NCBI RefSeq assembly: GCF_007743815.1 | Contig: NZ_CP036265.1 | Location: 3,738,823 to 3,802,822 of the forward strand | Source: Alienimonas californiensis | Lineage (GTDB): Bacteria > Planctomycetota > Planctomycetia > Planctomycetales > Planctomycetaceae | Direction of reading: 5' to 3' | DNA: 64,000 nt | In this document: positions 1-8,755 of the stretch, one piece after another | Layout: the number at the start of each line of letters is the position of its first letter | Position numbering within the stretch: position 1 is the stretch's first letter | Made by a program: the position numbers and the translations under genes | Notes under the pieces: model-generated | Told to the model about the DNA's origin: nothing | The model's input: only the letters and a program-made list of their open reading frames with translations | Databases searched by the model: none

Positions 1-2
1 GG

Positions 3-551
3 CTGGTCGGCCGGTTGCCGGCGATGCTGGCGGCGACGATCAACGCGCGCGTGGGCGGGACCGAGGGGCGGGTCTACCGGGCCGCGGTTCAGCTGCCGGC
101 CGCGGCCGGGCCGAACCTCGCCCTCGCCTCGCTGCTGACCTGGGAGGCCGGCCTGAGCGGGGTCCGCTCCGCCGACCCGACGACCGTGGCCGCCGCCCCC
201 GTGGACAACGCCACGCTCGCCGAAAAGCTGGACCGGTTGGTGGACGTCGACTTCCGCCGTACCCCGATGCAGGAGGCATTTCTGTTCATCGGGGAGGAGG
301 CGAAGTTTCCGATCGAACTGGACGGCAACGCGATTCGCGACGGCGGCATGACGCAGAACATGACGCAGGAGTTCGCCCTGGGCAAAGTGTCCGCGAAGGA
401 CGCGATCGCCCGCATTATGCAGAACCACCCGAAGCTGGCGGCCGTCGCAGACGCGCCGCAGCCGGGCATGTTGCTGATCACGACGTACAAAGCCGCGGTG
501 GCCGCGGGGCAGACGCCGCTCCCGATCGGTCCCGGCCCGCCGGCGGAGTGA
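3..551 (+). CDS. Unrecognised protein, C-terminal part (5' end outside window)
   Basis: The frame is open back to the window edge, so the true start lies upstream; TTG at 15 and ATG at 24 are only internal candidates. About 182 codons are visible. The first third is Ala/Leu-rich. From roughly 220 onward the protein reads like a small mixed alpha/beta domain of the STN/secretin-short type (segment starting LDRLVDVDFRRTPMQEAF), ending in a Pro-rich tail. The next gene ends in a domain of the same style, so the two probably belong to one envelope-related set. Function is not recognised; the domain resemblance is by eye only. Confidence 0.6.
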   Translation: MVGRLPAMLAATINARVGGTEGRVYRAAVQLPAAAGPNLALASLLTWEAGLSGVRSADPTTVAAAPVDNATLAEKLDRLVDVDFRRTPMQEAFLFIGEEAKFPIELDGNAIRDGGMTQNMTQEFALGKVSAKDAIARIMQNHPKLAAVADAPQPGMLLITTYKAAVAAGQTPLPIGPGPPAE

Positions 552-581
552 ACGGCGGAGCCCCATGACCCGCGGAGCCCC

Positions 582-1424
582 ATGAGCCGTCCCCCCCTGC
601 GCAAACCGGCGACGCCGGTGCGGCGTCCGCCGCCCGCGGCGTTCCGCTGCCCGGCCTGCGACGAGGCGCTGCGGGTCCGCGGCGACGCCGTCGGCAGCGC
701 CTTCGAATGCCCGGCCTGCGGCGCCGGCCTGCTGATCGGCCGGGACGACGACCGCGAACTGACGGTCCGGCCGATGGGCGGGACAACGGAGCGCCCGGCG
801 CCGCGGTGGCCCTTCTTCCTCGCCGCGTTCGGCGTGGCGTGCGCCGCGACGGCGGGGTGGCTCGTACTCCGCTCCGGACCGGCCGCGGACCCGGCGGAGC
901 GGAGCGAGGAACCGGCGAAGATCATCGCCGCCGATCCGCCCCCGGTCGCTCCGCCCGCGGCTTCCGATCGGCCGCCGGCGGAGCCTCAGCCGGAGCCGCC
1001 GCCGATGGCGGTCGACGTCGCTCCGGCGCCCTTGCCGCCGCCCGAACCGCAGCCGACCGCTCCGACGGTGACGCTCGAACCGTACGAACCGGACCCGGTC
1101 CGGCCGCCGGCGACGGCTCCCCGGCCGACGGCCGATCTGGCAGTGCGGCGGATCGAACGCCGGCTGGACGCGACGCTGTCCTCCTACCAAATGCCCGCCG
1201 CCCGCCCGCTGCGGGAGGCAATCGCCGATCTGGAGGACCTGCTCCGCGAGCGGATCACGATCGAGGCCCGGGCGGAGACGCCGGTGCGGCTCGATCTGCC
1301 AGGGCCGCTGACGGTGCGCACGGCGCTGGAGGAACTCGCCGCCGCCGCCGGCCTGCGGGCGGAGATCGACGCCGACGGGGTGCGGCTGGTCCCCGCCGCT
1401 CCCCCCGCTTCGCCGTCGCCGTGA
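582..1424 (+). CDS. Zinc-ribbon, single-TM, proline-rich envelope protein
   Basis: 280 aa. Visible parts in order: a zinc ribbon formed by CPAC at residues 23-26 and CPAC at 43-46; one membrane helix around 77-96; a long Pro/Ala/Glu-rich linker about 100-185; and a C-terminal small domain about 190-275 that resembles the one ending the preceding gene. ATG at 582 has GGAG seven bases upstream. The last eight residues (PPASPSP region) and the TGA stop are encoded by one arm of the dispersed 25-bp palindromic repeat at 1409-1433, so the native C-terminus may have been altered by the repeat. Specific role unknown. Confidence 0.75.
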   Translation: MSRPPLRKPATPVRRPPPAAFRCPACDEALRVRGDAVGSAFECPACGAGLLIGRDDDRELTVRPMGGTTERPAPRWPFFLAAFGVACAATAGWLVLRSGPAADPAERSEEPAKIIAADPPPVAPPAASDRPPAEPQPEPPPMAVDVAPAPLPPPEPQPTAPTVTLEPYEPDPVRPPATAPRPTADLAVRRIERRLDATLSSYQMPAARPLREAIADLEDLLRERITIEARAETPVRLDLPGPLTVRTALEELAAAAGLRAEIDADGVRLVPAAPPASPSP

Positions 1425-1433
1425 GGCGGCGCG
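1409..1433 (+). repeat. Family-A palindromic arm, overlaps stop codon
   Basis: One 25-bp arm beginning TTCGCCGTCGCCGTGAGGCG, identical to the copy at 50405-50429. It covers the last codons and the TGA (1422-1424) of the zinc-ribbon gene. The arm itself can fold as a 6-bp stem with a 3-base loop. Confidence 0.85.
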
Positions 1434-1454
1434 AACCCCTGAGCGACGCCGCGA

Positions 1455-1967
1455 CTACTCGACGGCGTTGACCGGGATCGAGTGACTCGGGGCGGCGGCG
1501 TTCTTCTTAAGCGTGACGGTCAGCAGACCGTGCTTCAGATCGGCCGACACCCCGGCCGGATCGACGGCGGCGGGCAGGGAGACCGAGCGGGTGAACGTCC
1601 CGTGCGGACGCTCGCTCTGAGTCGCGGAGGCGCCGGGCGCCGGCGGGAAGGCCGGCAGCGTGCCGGCGACCGTCAGGATGCTGCCGGACAGGTCCACCGT
1701 CACGCCGCCCGGCTTCACCCCGGGCAGGTCCACGCGGACGATCACGGCCTCCGGGGCGTCGGTGACGTCGACGGGCGGGAACATCCCGCGACGCGGCGGC
1801 GGCTTGATGCCGACCGTCTCCAGGGCGCGCTCGCCCTGGTTCACCGCGGATTCGACCAGACGTTCCACCTCGGACCGCACCCGGTCCACGGCGGACTGCA
1901 CCGCGCTGGAGCTGTTGGCGCCCGCGGAGGCGTGGGAGTTGGCGGAGGAGGACGTGTGCATGGTCAT
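1455..1967 (-). CDS. Hsp20 / alpha-crystallin small heat-shock protein
   Basis: 170 aa from ATG at 1967 (a second ATG lies at 1961). The N-terminal arm is Ser/Ala-rich; the alpha-crystallin domain runs about residues 60-160, with the typical DVTDAPEAVIVRVDLPGVKP strand start and the GLLTVTLKK end strand. It is a cytoplasmic ATP-independent holdase by family. A Gly/Ser/Ala insertion ([16 protein letters not shown]) lies in the inter-strand loop. No CIRCE operator is visible upstream; TAGACT lies about 80 bp upstream but without a convincing -35. The gene is transcribed towards the zinc-ribbon gene. Confidence 0.9.
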   Translation of the reverse strand: MTMHTSSSANSHASAGANSSSAVQSAVDRVRSEVERLVESAVNQGERALETVGIKPPPRRGMFPPVDVTDAPEAVIVRVDLPGVKPGGVTVDLSGSILTVAGTLPAFPPAPGASATQSERPHGTFTRSVSLPAAVDPAGVSADLKHGLLTVTLKKNAAAPSHSIPVNAVE

Positions 1968-2141
1968 GGATCGGCGGGCGAACGACGCGCTGGGGTGGGG
2001 ATAGGAGGAGATTCGCCGCGACGGCGGCGATCTTCGACCGCCGCAGTCTAATCGGCGGCGTCCCCGCGGCGGGGCGGCGTTACCCTTTCGCTCCCCCGAA
2101 CTTCCCCCGAACGCCGGCCCGCCCGCAGGCCGGACGCAGGT

Positions 2142-2675
2142 GTGCCGATGCCCGACGCCCCCCCCGACCACCGGCACGCCGCCTATCTGGGCAGCTTCGA
2201 CCCGGTCACGCTGGGGCACGAGGACATCATCCGCCGCGGTGCCAAGCTGTTCGATCGCCTGACCGTCGGCGTCGGCATCAACCCGGACAAGCAGCCGCTG
2301 TTCACCCCGGCGGAACGCGTCGAACTGGTCCGCGAGGCGCTCGCCGACCTGCCCAACGTCACGGTCGCCACCTTCGACGGGCTGGCGGTGGACTTCGCCC
2401 GGGAGATCGGCGCCGCCGCGTTGCTGCGGGGCGTGCGCAGCCTGATGGACATCGAGGCGGAACTGACGATGTCCCTGACGAACCGCACCCTCGCCCCGGA
2501 GCTGGAAACGGTGTTCCTGATGGCGCACGAGAACCTCTCGCACGTCTCCAGCAGCCTGATCAAGCAGATCGCCCGCTTCGGCGGCCCGGCGGTCGCGGGG
2601 CAACTCCACCAGTTCGTCCCTCCGGCGGTGGTCGGCCCGCTGCTGGAGAAGTACCGGCGGACCGAGGACGCCTGA
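2142..2675 (+). CDS. coaD: Phosphopantetheine adenylyltransferase
   Basis: 177 aa from GTG 2142; ATG at 2148 is an equally possible start. CoaD transfers AMP from ATP to 4'-phosphopantetheine in CoA synthesis. Visible: the nucleotidyltransferase signature GSFDPVTLGHEDII with T23-x-G25-H26, the RGVRSLMDIEAE substrate loop, and the C-terminal SHVSSSLIKQIARFGG segment typical of the family. Length fits the usual 160-170 aa. Single gene, followed at about 120 bp by a thioredoxin-fold gene. Confidence 0.97.
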   Translation: MPMPDAPPDHRHAAYLGSFDPVTLGHEDIIRRGAKLFDRLTVGVGINPDKQPLFTPAERVELVREALADLPNVTVATFDGLAVDFAREIGAAALLRGVRSLMDIEAELTMSLTNRTLAPELETVFLMAHENLSHVSSSLIKQIARFGGPAVAGQLHQFVPPAVVGPLLEKYRRTEDA

Positions 2676-2792
2676 GGGCAGATCGCAACCGGATGCATGC
2701 GTCCGGCTTGGGCCGGGGGATGCCCGGTTGACGGAACGACGCGGCGGCGGTGGTCTAGGGGTTCATCTCGAACCCTGACGAAAGCCCCCCCG

Positions 2793-3383
2793 ATGGTCCG
2801 TACCGCTTCCACGATGCTCGAACTGGGCACCGCGGCCCCGCCGTTCTCGCTGCCCGCCGCCGGCTCCGAGGAGACGGTCAGCCTGTCCGACTACGAGGGT
2901 CGGCCGCTGCTGGTCATGTTCATCAGCAACCACTGCCCCTACGTGAAGCACCTGCGCAGCGCGCTGGCGGAGTTCGGCAAGGAGTACGAATCGAAGGGGC
3001 TGGGCATCGTGGCGATCAGCTCCAACGACGCCGTGGAGTACCCGGACGACAGCTTCGAGAAGATGGCCGAGGAGAAAGCGGCCGTCGGCTACACGTTCCC
3101 GTACCTGTACGACGAAGACCAGAGCGTCGCCAAAGCCTACCGGGCCGCCTGCACGCCGGATCTCTTCCTGTTCGACAAGGCTCACAAACTGGCCTACCGC
3201 GGGCAGTTCGACGACAGCCGCCCCGGGAACGAGCAGCCGGTGACCGGCGGCGATCTGCGGGCCGCCGCGGAGCAGGTCCTCTCCGGGGCCCCGGTCCCGC
3301 CGGACATGCAAAAACCCTCCATCGGCTGCAACATCAAGTGGAAGGACGCCCCGGACTACTTCACCGGCCAGCGGGCGGAATAA
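2793..3383 (+). CDS. Thioredoxin-fold (AhpC/TSA-like redoxin) protein
   Basis: 196 aa from ATG 2793; ATG 2814 would remove seven residues and begin directly at the fold. The redoxin core is clear: GTAAPPFSLPA, a strand LLVMFISNHCPYVKHL with a single active-site-like cysteine (CPYV rather than CXXC), and VAISSNDAVEYPDD. This matches the uncharacterised thioredoxin-family subgroup with the NHCPYVKH motif; the absence of a second vicinal Cys argues for a peroxiredoxin-like or one-Cys mechanism. No signal peptide, so cytoplasmic. Ends eight bases before a perfect 32-bp palindrome that separates it from the convergent mcsB. Confidence 0.88.
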   Translation: MVRTASTMLELGTAAPPFSLPAAGSEETVSLSDYEGRPLLVMFISNHCPYVKHLRSALAEFGKEYESKGLGIVAISSNDAVEYPDDSFEKMAEEKAAVGYTFPYLYDEDQSVAKAYRAACTPDLFLFDKAHKLAYRGQFDDSRPGNEQPVTGGDLRAAAEQVLSGAPVPPDMQKPSIGCNIKWKDAPDYFTGQRAE

Positions 3384-3391
3384 CTCGAGCG

Positions 3392-3423
3392 TAACGCCGA
3401 GGCCCCGCGGGGCCTCGGCGTTA
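3392..3423. terminator. Family-B 32-bp palindrome, convergent terminator
   Basis: Perfect palindrome with half-site TAACGCCGAGGCCCCG. It lies between the convergent thioredoxin-fold gene and mcsB and its last three bases are the TAA stop of mcsB (minus strand). The strong GC stem fits a bidirectional terminator. The same sequence recurs at 40949-40980 and inside the ABC permease at 55375-55406. Confidence 0.8.
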
Positions 3424-4491
3424 TTGATCCGTGTCCAGTTCCGCGTTTGCGAGCTTGTCGCGGAGGTAGCCGGCGCGGGCGACGTTGCGTTGGGGGGAGG
3501 ACAGCTCCTGCCCCTTCAATTTCTGGAGGTGGGCCGGCTGCGTGTGGATGAACATCTCGTTCACCGTGGCCGGGTCCAGTTCGTCGATCAGACCGAGGTT
3601 CACGCCCAGGCGCAGGGAACTGAGCAGGCCCATCGTCTCGTCGCTGCTGATCGTCTGGGCGCTCTTCAACACCCCGTGCGCCCGAGCGATCTGGTCGTGG
3701 AGGCTGCGGCGGTCCTGCCGCACCAACGCCTTTCGCACCCGGCGTTCGTAGGAGATGATGTTCGGGACGACCTCGGCGACCTTCTCCACGAGTTCGGTCT
3801 CGCTCAGGCCGAGCGTCACCTGATTGCTGATCTGGTAGAAGTCGCCCATCGCCTGCGAGCCTTCGCCGTAGAGGCCGCGGACGGCGAGGCGGATTTTTTG
3901 CAGGGCCTGGAAAACCTTTTGGATTTCCTTGGTCAGCACCAGCGCCGGGAGGTGCAGCATCACGCTGACCCGCAGGCCGGTGCCGCAGTTGGTGGGGCAG
4001 GCGGTGAGGAAGCCGAACTGCTCGTCGAACGCGTACGGCAGTTGGGCCTCGATCGCGTCGTCAATGGCGTCCGCTTTCGCCCAGGCGCCCTTCACGTCGA
4101 AGCCGCTGGCGAGCACCTGGATGCGGAGGTGGTCCTCCTCGTTCATCATCACCGAGACGGTTTCGTCCCGGCTGACGGCCACGCCGCGGGGGCCGTCGCC
4201 GTCGGCGAGTTCGCGGCTGATCAGTTGCCGTTCGACCAGCAGTTGAGCGTCGATCTCCTCTAATTCTCCCAGATCGAACGGGTGCAGCGTGGGGCTGGCG
4301 TCCAGCTCGCCCAGCGTGCCGGAGAGCAGCGAGAACACCTCCGCCTTGGTGGCGTCCTCCGCCCGCACGGGGAAGGGGAACTGGGAGAGGTTGCGGGCCA
4401 GCCGGATGCGGCTGGAGACGACGACGTCGCTGTCCGGTCCGGTGCCGCGGAGCCACTCGCCGCTGTTGGCGGTCAGGGTGTCCAGATGCAC
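3421..4491 (-). CDS. mcsB: Protein-arginine kinase McsB (ATP:guanido phosphotransferase)
   Basis: 356 aa from GTG 4491; no better in-frame start exists nearby. McsB phosphorylates arginines on proteins, marking them for ClpCP in Firmicutes. Visible: SSRIRLARN (26-34), the NEEDHLRI loop with acidic catalytic residues (E118/E119), CPTNCGTGLR with the conserved C165, and RNVARA at 335-340, in the place of the RDxxRA phospho-arginine-sensing motif but with Asn for Asp. There is no mcsA, ctsR or clpC next to it. A good promoter lies at 4561-4588. Stop codon lies in the shared palindrome. Confidence 0.95.
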   Translation of the reverse strand: MHLDTLTANSGEWLRGTGPDSDVVVSSRIRLARNLSQFPFPVRAEDATKAEVFSLLSGTLGELDASPTLHPFDLGELEEIDAQLLVERQLISRELADGDGPRGVAVSRDETVSVMMNEEDHLRIQVLASGFDVKGAWAKADAIDDAIEAQLPYAFDEQFGFLTACPTNCGTGLRVSVMLHLPALVLTKEIQKVFQALQKIRLAVRGLYGEGSQAMGDFYQISNQVTLGLSETELVEKVAEVVPNIISYERRVRKALVRQDRRSLHDQIARAHGVLKSAQTISSDETMGLLSSLRLGVNLGLIDELDPATVNEMFIHTQPAHLQKLKGQELSSPQRNVARAGYLRDKLANAELDTDQ

Positions 4492-4560
4492 CGGGGCGAG
4501 CTTTCGTCGACAACCATCCGCGTTTTGATCACCCCGTCGCGGAGAATGCGGGGGAAGCGG

Positions 4561-4588
4561 ATTCTAGGTGACCCCGGGGGGCGGTCAA
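4561..4588 (-). promoter_or_regulatory. Probable sigma-70 promoter of mcsB
   Basis: On the minus strand TTGACC (4588-4583), a 16-bp spacer and TAGAAT (4566-4561), five of six matches to each consensus. The start would be about 65 nt upstream of the mcsB GTG. It is also the best sigma-70-like site in the window. Confidence 0.65.
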
Positions 4589-4691
4589 CGTGAGCGACCC
4601 GCAGTCCGGCGGCGTCGTCGTGGGATCGGGGACGCGACGGGGCGGCGGCGGACTGGCGTCCTGGGCGGTTCGTCCCGACGATGCCCGCGCC

Positions 4692-6302
4692 ATGCCCGCA
4701 CCGCACGCCCAACGACATACGCCCAACCGCGAGACGTTCCTCGCCATGGCCGAGGGCGTCGATCAGGTTGAGGACGAAGGCGACCGGACTGTCCTCGTGC
4801 CCGTCTTCCGGCGGTTGACGGCGGACGCCCTCACCCCGGTGGCGGCCTATCAGAAGCTCCGCTGGGGCGGGCGGGGATTTTTGTTTGAATCGGTGGTCGG
4901 CGGGGAAAAGATCGGCCGGTACAGCTTCGTCGGTGCCGACCCGTTCCTGACGATCGAGGCCCGACCAATTGGGGAGGGGCGGCACGAAGTTACGCTCCGC
5001 GGTTCCGACGGCGAGGGCGGAACCTCGGTCCAGACGTTCGAGCGGAAGGACCCGCTCGCCCAGTTGGAGAGCCTGCTGGCGGAGTACCGCATCCTCACGC
5101 CGCCCGGGCTGCGACCCGGGGCGTTGCCGGCGTTTCGGGGCGGGGCCGTCGGCTATGCGGGGTACGACACCGTCCGCTACGTCGAACGCCTGCCGAACGC
5201 TCCGAAAGACGACCGCGGTCTACCGGACATGCAGTTCGGCCTGTACGACCGGCTGGTGGTCTTTGATCACATTTCGAAGACGATCCTCGTCGTCGCTCAT
5301 GCCGAGGCGAGCGCCGCCGACCCCGCCGCCAGTTACGACGCGGCCTGCCGAAAGGTCGACGAGGCCGTGCGGCAACTCCAACAGGGGACGGTGGACCTGC
5401 CGATCACGGACATCGACCCGGTCGCGGCCGCCCCGGGGCCGGCGCCGGAGAGCAATATGACCCGGGAGGCCTTTGAGGAGGCGGTGCGGCAGGGCAAGGA
5501 GTACATCGCCGCCGGGGACGTGTTCCAGTTCGTGCCCAGTCAGCGCTTCCGCCGGGAGACGCACGCCCGGCCGCTGGACATCTACCGGGCCCTGCGGGTG
5601 GTGAACCCGAGCCCGTTCATGTTCCTGCTCGACGGGCCGGACTGCACGCTGATCGGGGCGAGTCCGGAGATCATGGTGCGGGTCGAAACCGCCCCCGACG
5701 CCACCCCGGAGGATCACAAGCGGGACGTGACGATCCGCCCGCTGGCCGGCACCCGCCGACGGGGGACGACCCCGGCGGAGGACGACGCCCTCGCCGCCGA
5801 ACTGTTGGCAGACCCCAAGGAGCGGGCGGAGCACGTCATGCTGATCGACCTCGCCCGTAACGACGTCGGCCGGGTGAGCCGGTTCGGCTCGGTCCGGCTG
5901 ACGGACGTGATGGAGGTCGAGCGCTACAGCCACGTGATGCACCTCACCTCCAACGTCACCGGCACGCTCAAGCCGGGGCTGACGGCGCTGGACGCCCTCC
6001 GCAGCGGCCTGCCCGCCGGCACGGTGTCCGGGGCACCGAAGGTGCGGGCCATGGAGATCATCGACGAACTCGAACCGCACCGCCGCGGGCCGTACGGCGG
6101 GGCCGTGGGCTACGTGGACTTCGGCGGCGACATGGACGTCTGCATCGCCCTGCGGACGATGGTGATGATCGGCCAGACCGTCGACGTGCAGGCCGGCTGC
6201 GGGGTCGTCGCCGACAGCGATCCGAGCCTCGAATACGAGGAGACGGTGCACAAAGCCCGGGCCCTGCTGCGGGCGATCGACGTGGCGGAGGGGCAGCTAT
6301 GA
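4692..6302 (+). CDS. trpE: Anthranilate synthase component I
   Basis: 536 aa from ATG 4692; an upstream GTG (4590) only adds low-complexity Gly/Arg sequence. Converts chorismate with ammonia to anthranilate, first step of tryptophan synthesis. Visible: N-terminal regulatory region with [17 protein letters not shown] (equivalent of the LLES Trp-binding segment), then the chorismate-binding domain with [53 protein letters not shown] and the Mg-binding end [12 protein letters not shown]. No trpG nearby. The stop overlaps the ATG of the next gene (ATGA at 6299-6302). Confidence 0.96.
   Translation: MPAPHAQRHTPNRETFLAMAEGVDQVEDEGDRTVLVPVFRRLTADALTPVAAYQKLRWGGRGFLFESVVGGEKIGRYSFVGADPFLTIEARPIGEGRHEVTLRGSDGEGGTSVQTFERKDPLAQLESLLAEYRILTPPGLRPGALPAFRGGAVGYAGYDTVRYVERLPNAPKDDRGLPDMQFGLYDRLVVFDHISKTILVVAHAEASAADPAASYDAACRKVDEAVRQLQQGTVDLPITDIDPVAAAPGPAPESNMTREAFEEAVRQGKEYIAAGDVFQFVPSQRFRRETHARPLDIYRALRVVNPSPFMFLLDGPDCTLIGASPEIMVRVETAPDATPEDHKRDVTIRPLAGTRRRGTTPAEDDALAAELLADPKERAEHVMLIDLARNDVGRVSRFGSVRLTDVMEVERYSHVMHLTSNVTGTLKPGLTALDALRSGLPAGTVSGAPKVRAMEIIDELEPHRRGPYGGAVGYVDFGGDMDVCIALRTMVMIGQTVDVQAGCGVVADSDPSLEYEETVHKARALLRAIDVAEGQL
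6287..6291 (+). promoter_or_regulatory. Shine-Dalgarno site of the Nramp-like gene
   Basis: GGAGG inside the 3' end of trpE, seven bases before ATG 6299. It supports 6299 as a real start even though the first codons are made of a palindromic repeat. Confidence 0.6.
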
Positions 6303-7780
6303 GTTCCGTAGGGTCCGCTGTGCGGACCGAATCGAGCGATTCGGCGGTCCGCACAGCGGACCCTACAGAACCGCCGACGACGCTGCTCGGCACGCTGAAG
6401 CACCTGGGGCCGGGGGTGATCATCGCCGGGGCGATCGTGGGCAGCGGAGAGCTGTTCGCCACAACCGGGACCGGGGCGCGGGTGGGGATCGGGCTGCTCT
6501 GGCTGATCCTGCTGGGGTGCGCGATCAAGGTGTTCGTGCAGGTGGAACTCGGCCGGGCGGCGGTGGCGACGGGGCGGACGACGCTCGATCTGCTCAACCG
6601 CGTCCCCGGCCCCCGAGTGCCCACCGGCGCCCGGTTCTCCGATGGGACGGCGCGGGCGGTGAACTGGGTCGTCCTGCTGTGGGCGGCGATGATGCTCACC
6701 CAGCTCGGGCAGGTCGGCGGGCTGGCCGGCGGCGTGGGGCAGGCGATGCACCTCGCGCTGCCGGGCCTGGGAGAACATGGCCCGGCGCTGTGGGCGACGC
6801 TCGCCGGCATCCTGACCGCGGCGCTGCTGTGGGGCGGGCGGTATCGGCTGATTCAGGCCCTCTCCGCCGTGCTGGTCGCGGCGTTCACGGCCCTGACGGT
6901 GGGCAACGCCGTCGCCCTGCAATCCACCCCGGAGTTCGCCCTGCCGACCGGCGACCTGCTGGCCGGGCTGAACCCGCTGAACGACCTCGTCGACGCCCCG
7001 GACGCCGTGTTCATCGCCCTCGCCGCGTTCGGGCTGATCGGCGTGGGAGCGACGGAGCTGGTCGCCTACCCCTACTGGTGTCTGGAGAAGGGATATGCTC
7101 GCTTCGCCGGCGTCCGGCCGAACGAAGCGTCTGCGGAGACCCCGGCCTGGACGGCCCGGGCGAAGGGCTGGATGCGGGTGATGCGGGCGGACGCCTTCGC
7201 GGCGCTGGTCGTCTACACCGTCAGCACGGTGGCGTTCTACCTGATCGGGGCGGCAGTCCTGCACCCGACCGGCGTGCACCCGCAGGGGAGCGAGACGATC
7301 TCGGCCCTCGCCTCCGCCTACGAGCCGGTCTTCGGGAAGGAGGCCGGTTGGCTGTTCCTCGCCGGGGCGGTGGCGGTGCTGTACTCGACGCTGCTGATCG
7401 CCACCGCCGCGAACGCCCGGATGTGGGCCGACGGCGCCCGCGTCGCCGGTTGGTTGCGGGACGACGAGGGAACGTATCGCTTCGCGGTGAAGATTCTGTC
7501 CGTGCTGCTGACGGCGATCAGCGTGGGGCTGTTCGTCTTCGTCAGTTCCGACCCGGTGCTGCTGGTCGTGATCGGCGGGGTCGCCCAGAGCCTGCTGCTC
7601 CCCGTGCTGGGGGTCGCCGCCCTTTGGATGCGATTCCGCGTCGCCCCGCCGGGCCTGCGGCCGGGGGCGGTCTGGACCGCCTGCCTGTTCCTCAGCGTCG
7701 CGGGGCTGGCGCTGGCGGGGGCCTTCGGCGGGTACACCGCGGCGATGAAGCTCATCGAGTGGCTGAACGCCGCCGTTTGA
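6299..7780 (+). CDS. Nramp-related membrane transporter
   Basis: 493 aa, about 11 membrane helices. The first helix reads [20 protein letters not shown]: the DPGN metal motif of classical Nramp is replaced by a GSGE-type sequence, and the sixth helix region has [11 protein letters not shown] where MPH is expected. Transport of a divalent metal is therefore uncertain; the family is common in planctomycetes. Start ATG 6299 overlaps the trpE stop and has a good Shine-Dalgarno. Residues 4-23 ([20 protein letters not shown] region) are encoded by a 59-bp perfect-armed hairpin, so the N-terminus is repeat-derived; the fold starts near residue 29. Confidence 0.85.
   Translation: MSSVGSAVRTESSDSAVRTADPTEPPTTLLGTLKHLGPGVIIAGAIVGSGELFATTGTGARVGIGLLWLILLGCAIKVFVQVELGRAAVATGRTTLDLLNRVPGPRVPTGARFSDGTARAVNWVVLLWAAMMLTQLGQVGGLAGGVGQAMHLALPGLGEHGPALWATLAGILTAALLWGGRYRLIQALSAVLVAAFTALTVGNAVALQSTPEFALPTGDLLAGLNPLNDLVDAPDAVFIALAAFGLIGVGATELVAYPYWCLEKGYARFAGVRPNEASAETPAWTARAKGWMRVMRADAFAALVVYTVSTVAFYLIGAAVLHPTGVHPQGSETISALASAYEPVFGKEAGWLFLAGAVAVLYSTLLIATAANARMWADGARVAGWLRDDEGTYRFAVKILSVLLTAISVGLFVFVSSDPVLLVVIGGVAQSLLLPVLGVAALWMRFRVAPPGLRPGAVWTACLFLSVAGLALAGAFGGYTAAMKLIEWLNAAV
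6308..6366. repeat. 59-bp inverted repeat forming an N-terminal coding hairpin
   Basis: Arms 6308-6328 (GTAGGGTCCGCTGTGCGGAC then C) and 6346-6366 are perfect 21-bp reverse complements; the loop contains a nested GAATCG/CGATTC stem. It lies right after the overlapping trpE stop / transporter start and is translated as residues 4-23. Only one copy in this window. Confidence 0.85.
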
Positions 7781-7805
7781 GGGAGGAACGTCTCCCCGAC
7801 CGGCG

Positions 7806-8258
7806 TCACTCGTGCCGCATCGTGGCTTCGCCGCGGAAGCTCTCGCCGCCCAGCCAGCGGAGCATGCCCCAACTGGCCTCGTCCCAGGGCACGGTGACCC
7901 GCACCGTGACGCGGTCGCCGCTCTCGGCGTCGACGACGCTCTGCGGGGCGGCGCCCTCGCGGTTCGGGCCGGAACTCACCGTGATCTCCACGCCCACGTG
8001 CTCCGCCGGGACGTCCGCGGCGTTCTGCAGGAAGGTCGTGACGTGCTCGCGGACCTCGTCGTCGTCGCTGCCGTAGAGGATCGCCTGGCGGGCGCCCTCG
8101 CGGGCGGCGTTCGTCACCAACTGGCCGACCATCATCGCCCGGCCGAACTCCACGATCGCCAGGATGGCCAGGAAAAAGATCGGCAGCACGACCGCCGCCT
8201 CGACCAGCGCCGCCCCGCGGCGGCGACGTGTGCGATGAGGGTGTGACAGGCGGAGCAT
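7806..8258 (-). CDS. TadE-like pilus/secretion-associated protein
   Basis: 150 aa from ATG 8258; a TTG at 8273 would add five residues but leave a longer charged N-terminus. After an Arg-rich start comes the TadE signature RRGAALVEAAVVLPIFFLAI with conserved E in the membrane helix, followed by ATNAAREGAR-type sequence (here NAAREGARQAILYG) and an extracytoplasmic domain. TadE-family proteins are minor pilins of Flp/Tad systems, but no tad genes are near, which is usual in planctomycetes where such proteins are scattered. It converges on the Nramp-like gene with 25 bp between. Confidence 0.9.
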   Translation of the reverse strand: MLRLSHPHRTRRRRGAALVEAAVVLPIFFLAILAIVEFGRAMMVGQLVTNAAREGARQAILYGSDDDEVREHVTTFLQNAADVPAEHVGVEITVSSGPNREGAAPQSVVDAESGDRVTVRVTVPWDEASWGMLRWLGGESFRGEATMRHE

Positions 8259-8312
8259 GCGCGCGGCTTTCAATCGGGGCGACGCTGGAGCCTAGGTCAT
8301 CCGGCCTGCCTG

Positions 8313-8344
8313 TAACGCAGAGGGCCGGCCGGCCCTCTGCGTTC
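8313..8344. repeat. Family-B palindrome (variant core)
   Basis: TAACGC end followed by a different stem (half-site TAACGCAGAGGGCCGG); 8314-8343 is perfectly self-complementary. It lies between the divergent TadE and HIT genes, where a terminator would not be expected, so a mobile-repeat or other origin must be considered. Confidence 0.75.
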
Positions 8345-8372
8345 TGCGGTTGCGAGGGGGGGCGCAACGAGT

Positions 8373-8401
8373 TTGCGGGTCGCGCCGCCCGCCGGTACGG
8401 T
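8373..8401 (+). promoter_or_regulatory. Promoter of HIT gene, leaderless arrangement
   Basis: TTGCGG (8373-8378), 17-bp spacer, TACGGT (8396-8401), then exactly six bases before ATG 8408. Transcription would begin at or next to the start codon. Confidence 0.55.
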
Positions 8402-8407
8402 CGCGAC

Positions 8408-8755
8408 ATGTCGCACGAACCCACGATCTTCCAGAAGATTCTTGATGGGGAGATCCCCGCGGACGTGGTGCTGGAGACGGAGGACTGCCTCGCCTTCCGC
8501 GACGTGAGCCCGAAGGCGCCGGTGCACGTGCTGGTGATCCCCAAGAAGCCGCTGGTGAACCTCGCCGACGCGACGGATGAGGACGCCGCGCTGCTCGGCA
8601 AATGTCTGCGGGTCTGCGACGCGGTGGCGAAACAGGAGGGCTGCGGCGAGGCCTACCGGGTGGTCGCGAACACCGGCGTCGGGGCCGGGCAGAGCGTGTT
8701 CCACCTGCACTTCCACGTGATGGGCGGCCGGGACCTCGGCTGGCCGCCGGGGTGA
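8408..8755 (+). CDS. HIT family nucleotide-binding hydrolase
   Basis: 115 aa from ATG 8408, full length for the HINT branch. The catalytic histidine triad is seen in SVFHLHFHVMGGRDL near the C-terminus; the N-terminal TIFQKILDGEIPAD segment is typical. Proteins of this branch hydrolyse adenosine phosphoramidates or related AMP conjugates. A frame-open extension upstream to 8228 has no support. The TGA stop overlaps a GTG start of the next gene (8752-8755), suggesting translational coupling. Confidence 0.94.
   Translation: MSHEPTIFQKILDGEIPADVVLETEDCLAFRDVSPKAPVHVLVIPKKPLVNLADATDEDAALLGKCLRVCDAVAKQEGCGEAYRVVANTGVGAGQSVFHLHFHVMGGRDLGWPPG

Noticed and set aside
1900-2140. CIRCE or other heat-shock operator upstream of Hsp20
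   Set aside because: No TTAGCACTC/GAGTGCTAA pair or similar inverted repeat; only a TAGACT hexamer without -35.
2728-2758. TTGACG with GTCTAG as promoter of the thioredoxin-fold gene
   Set aside because: Spacing of 19 bp and poor -10; not better than chance.
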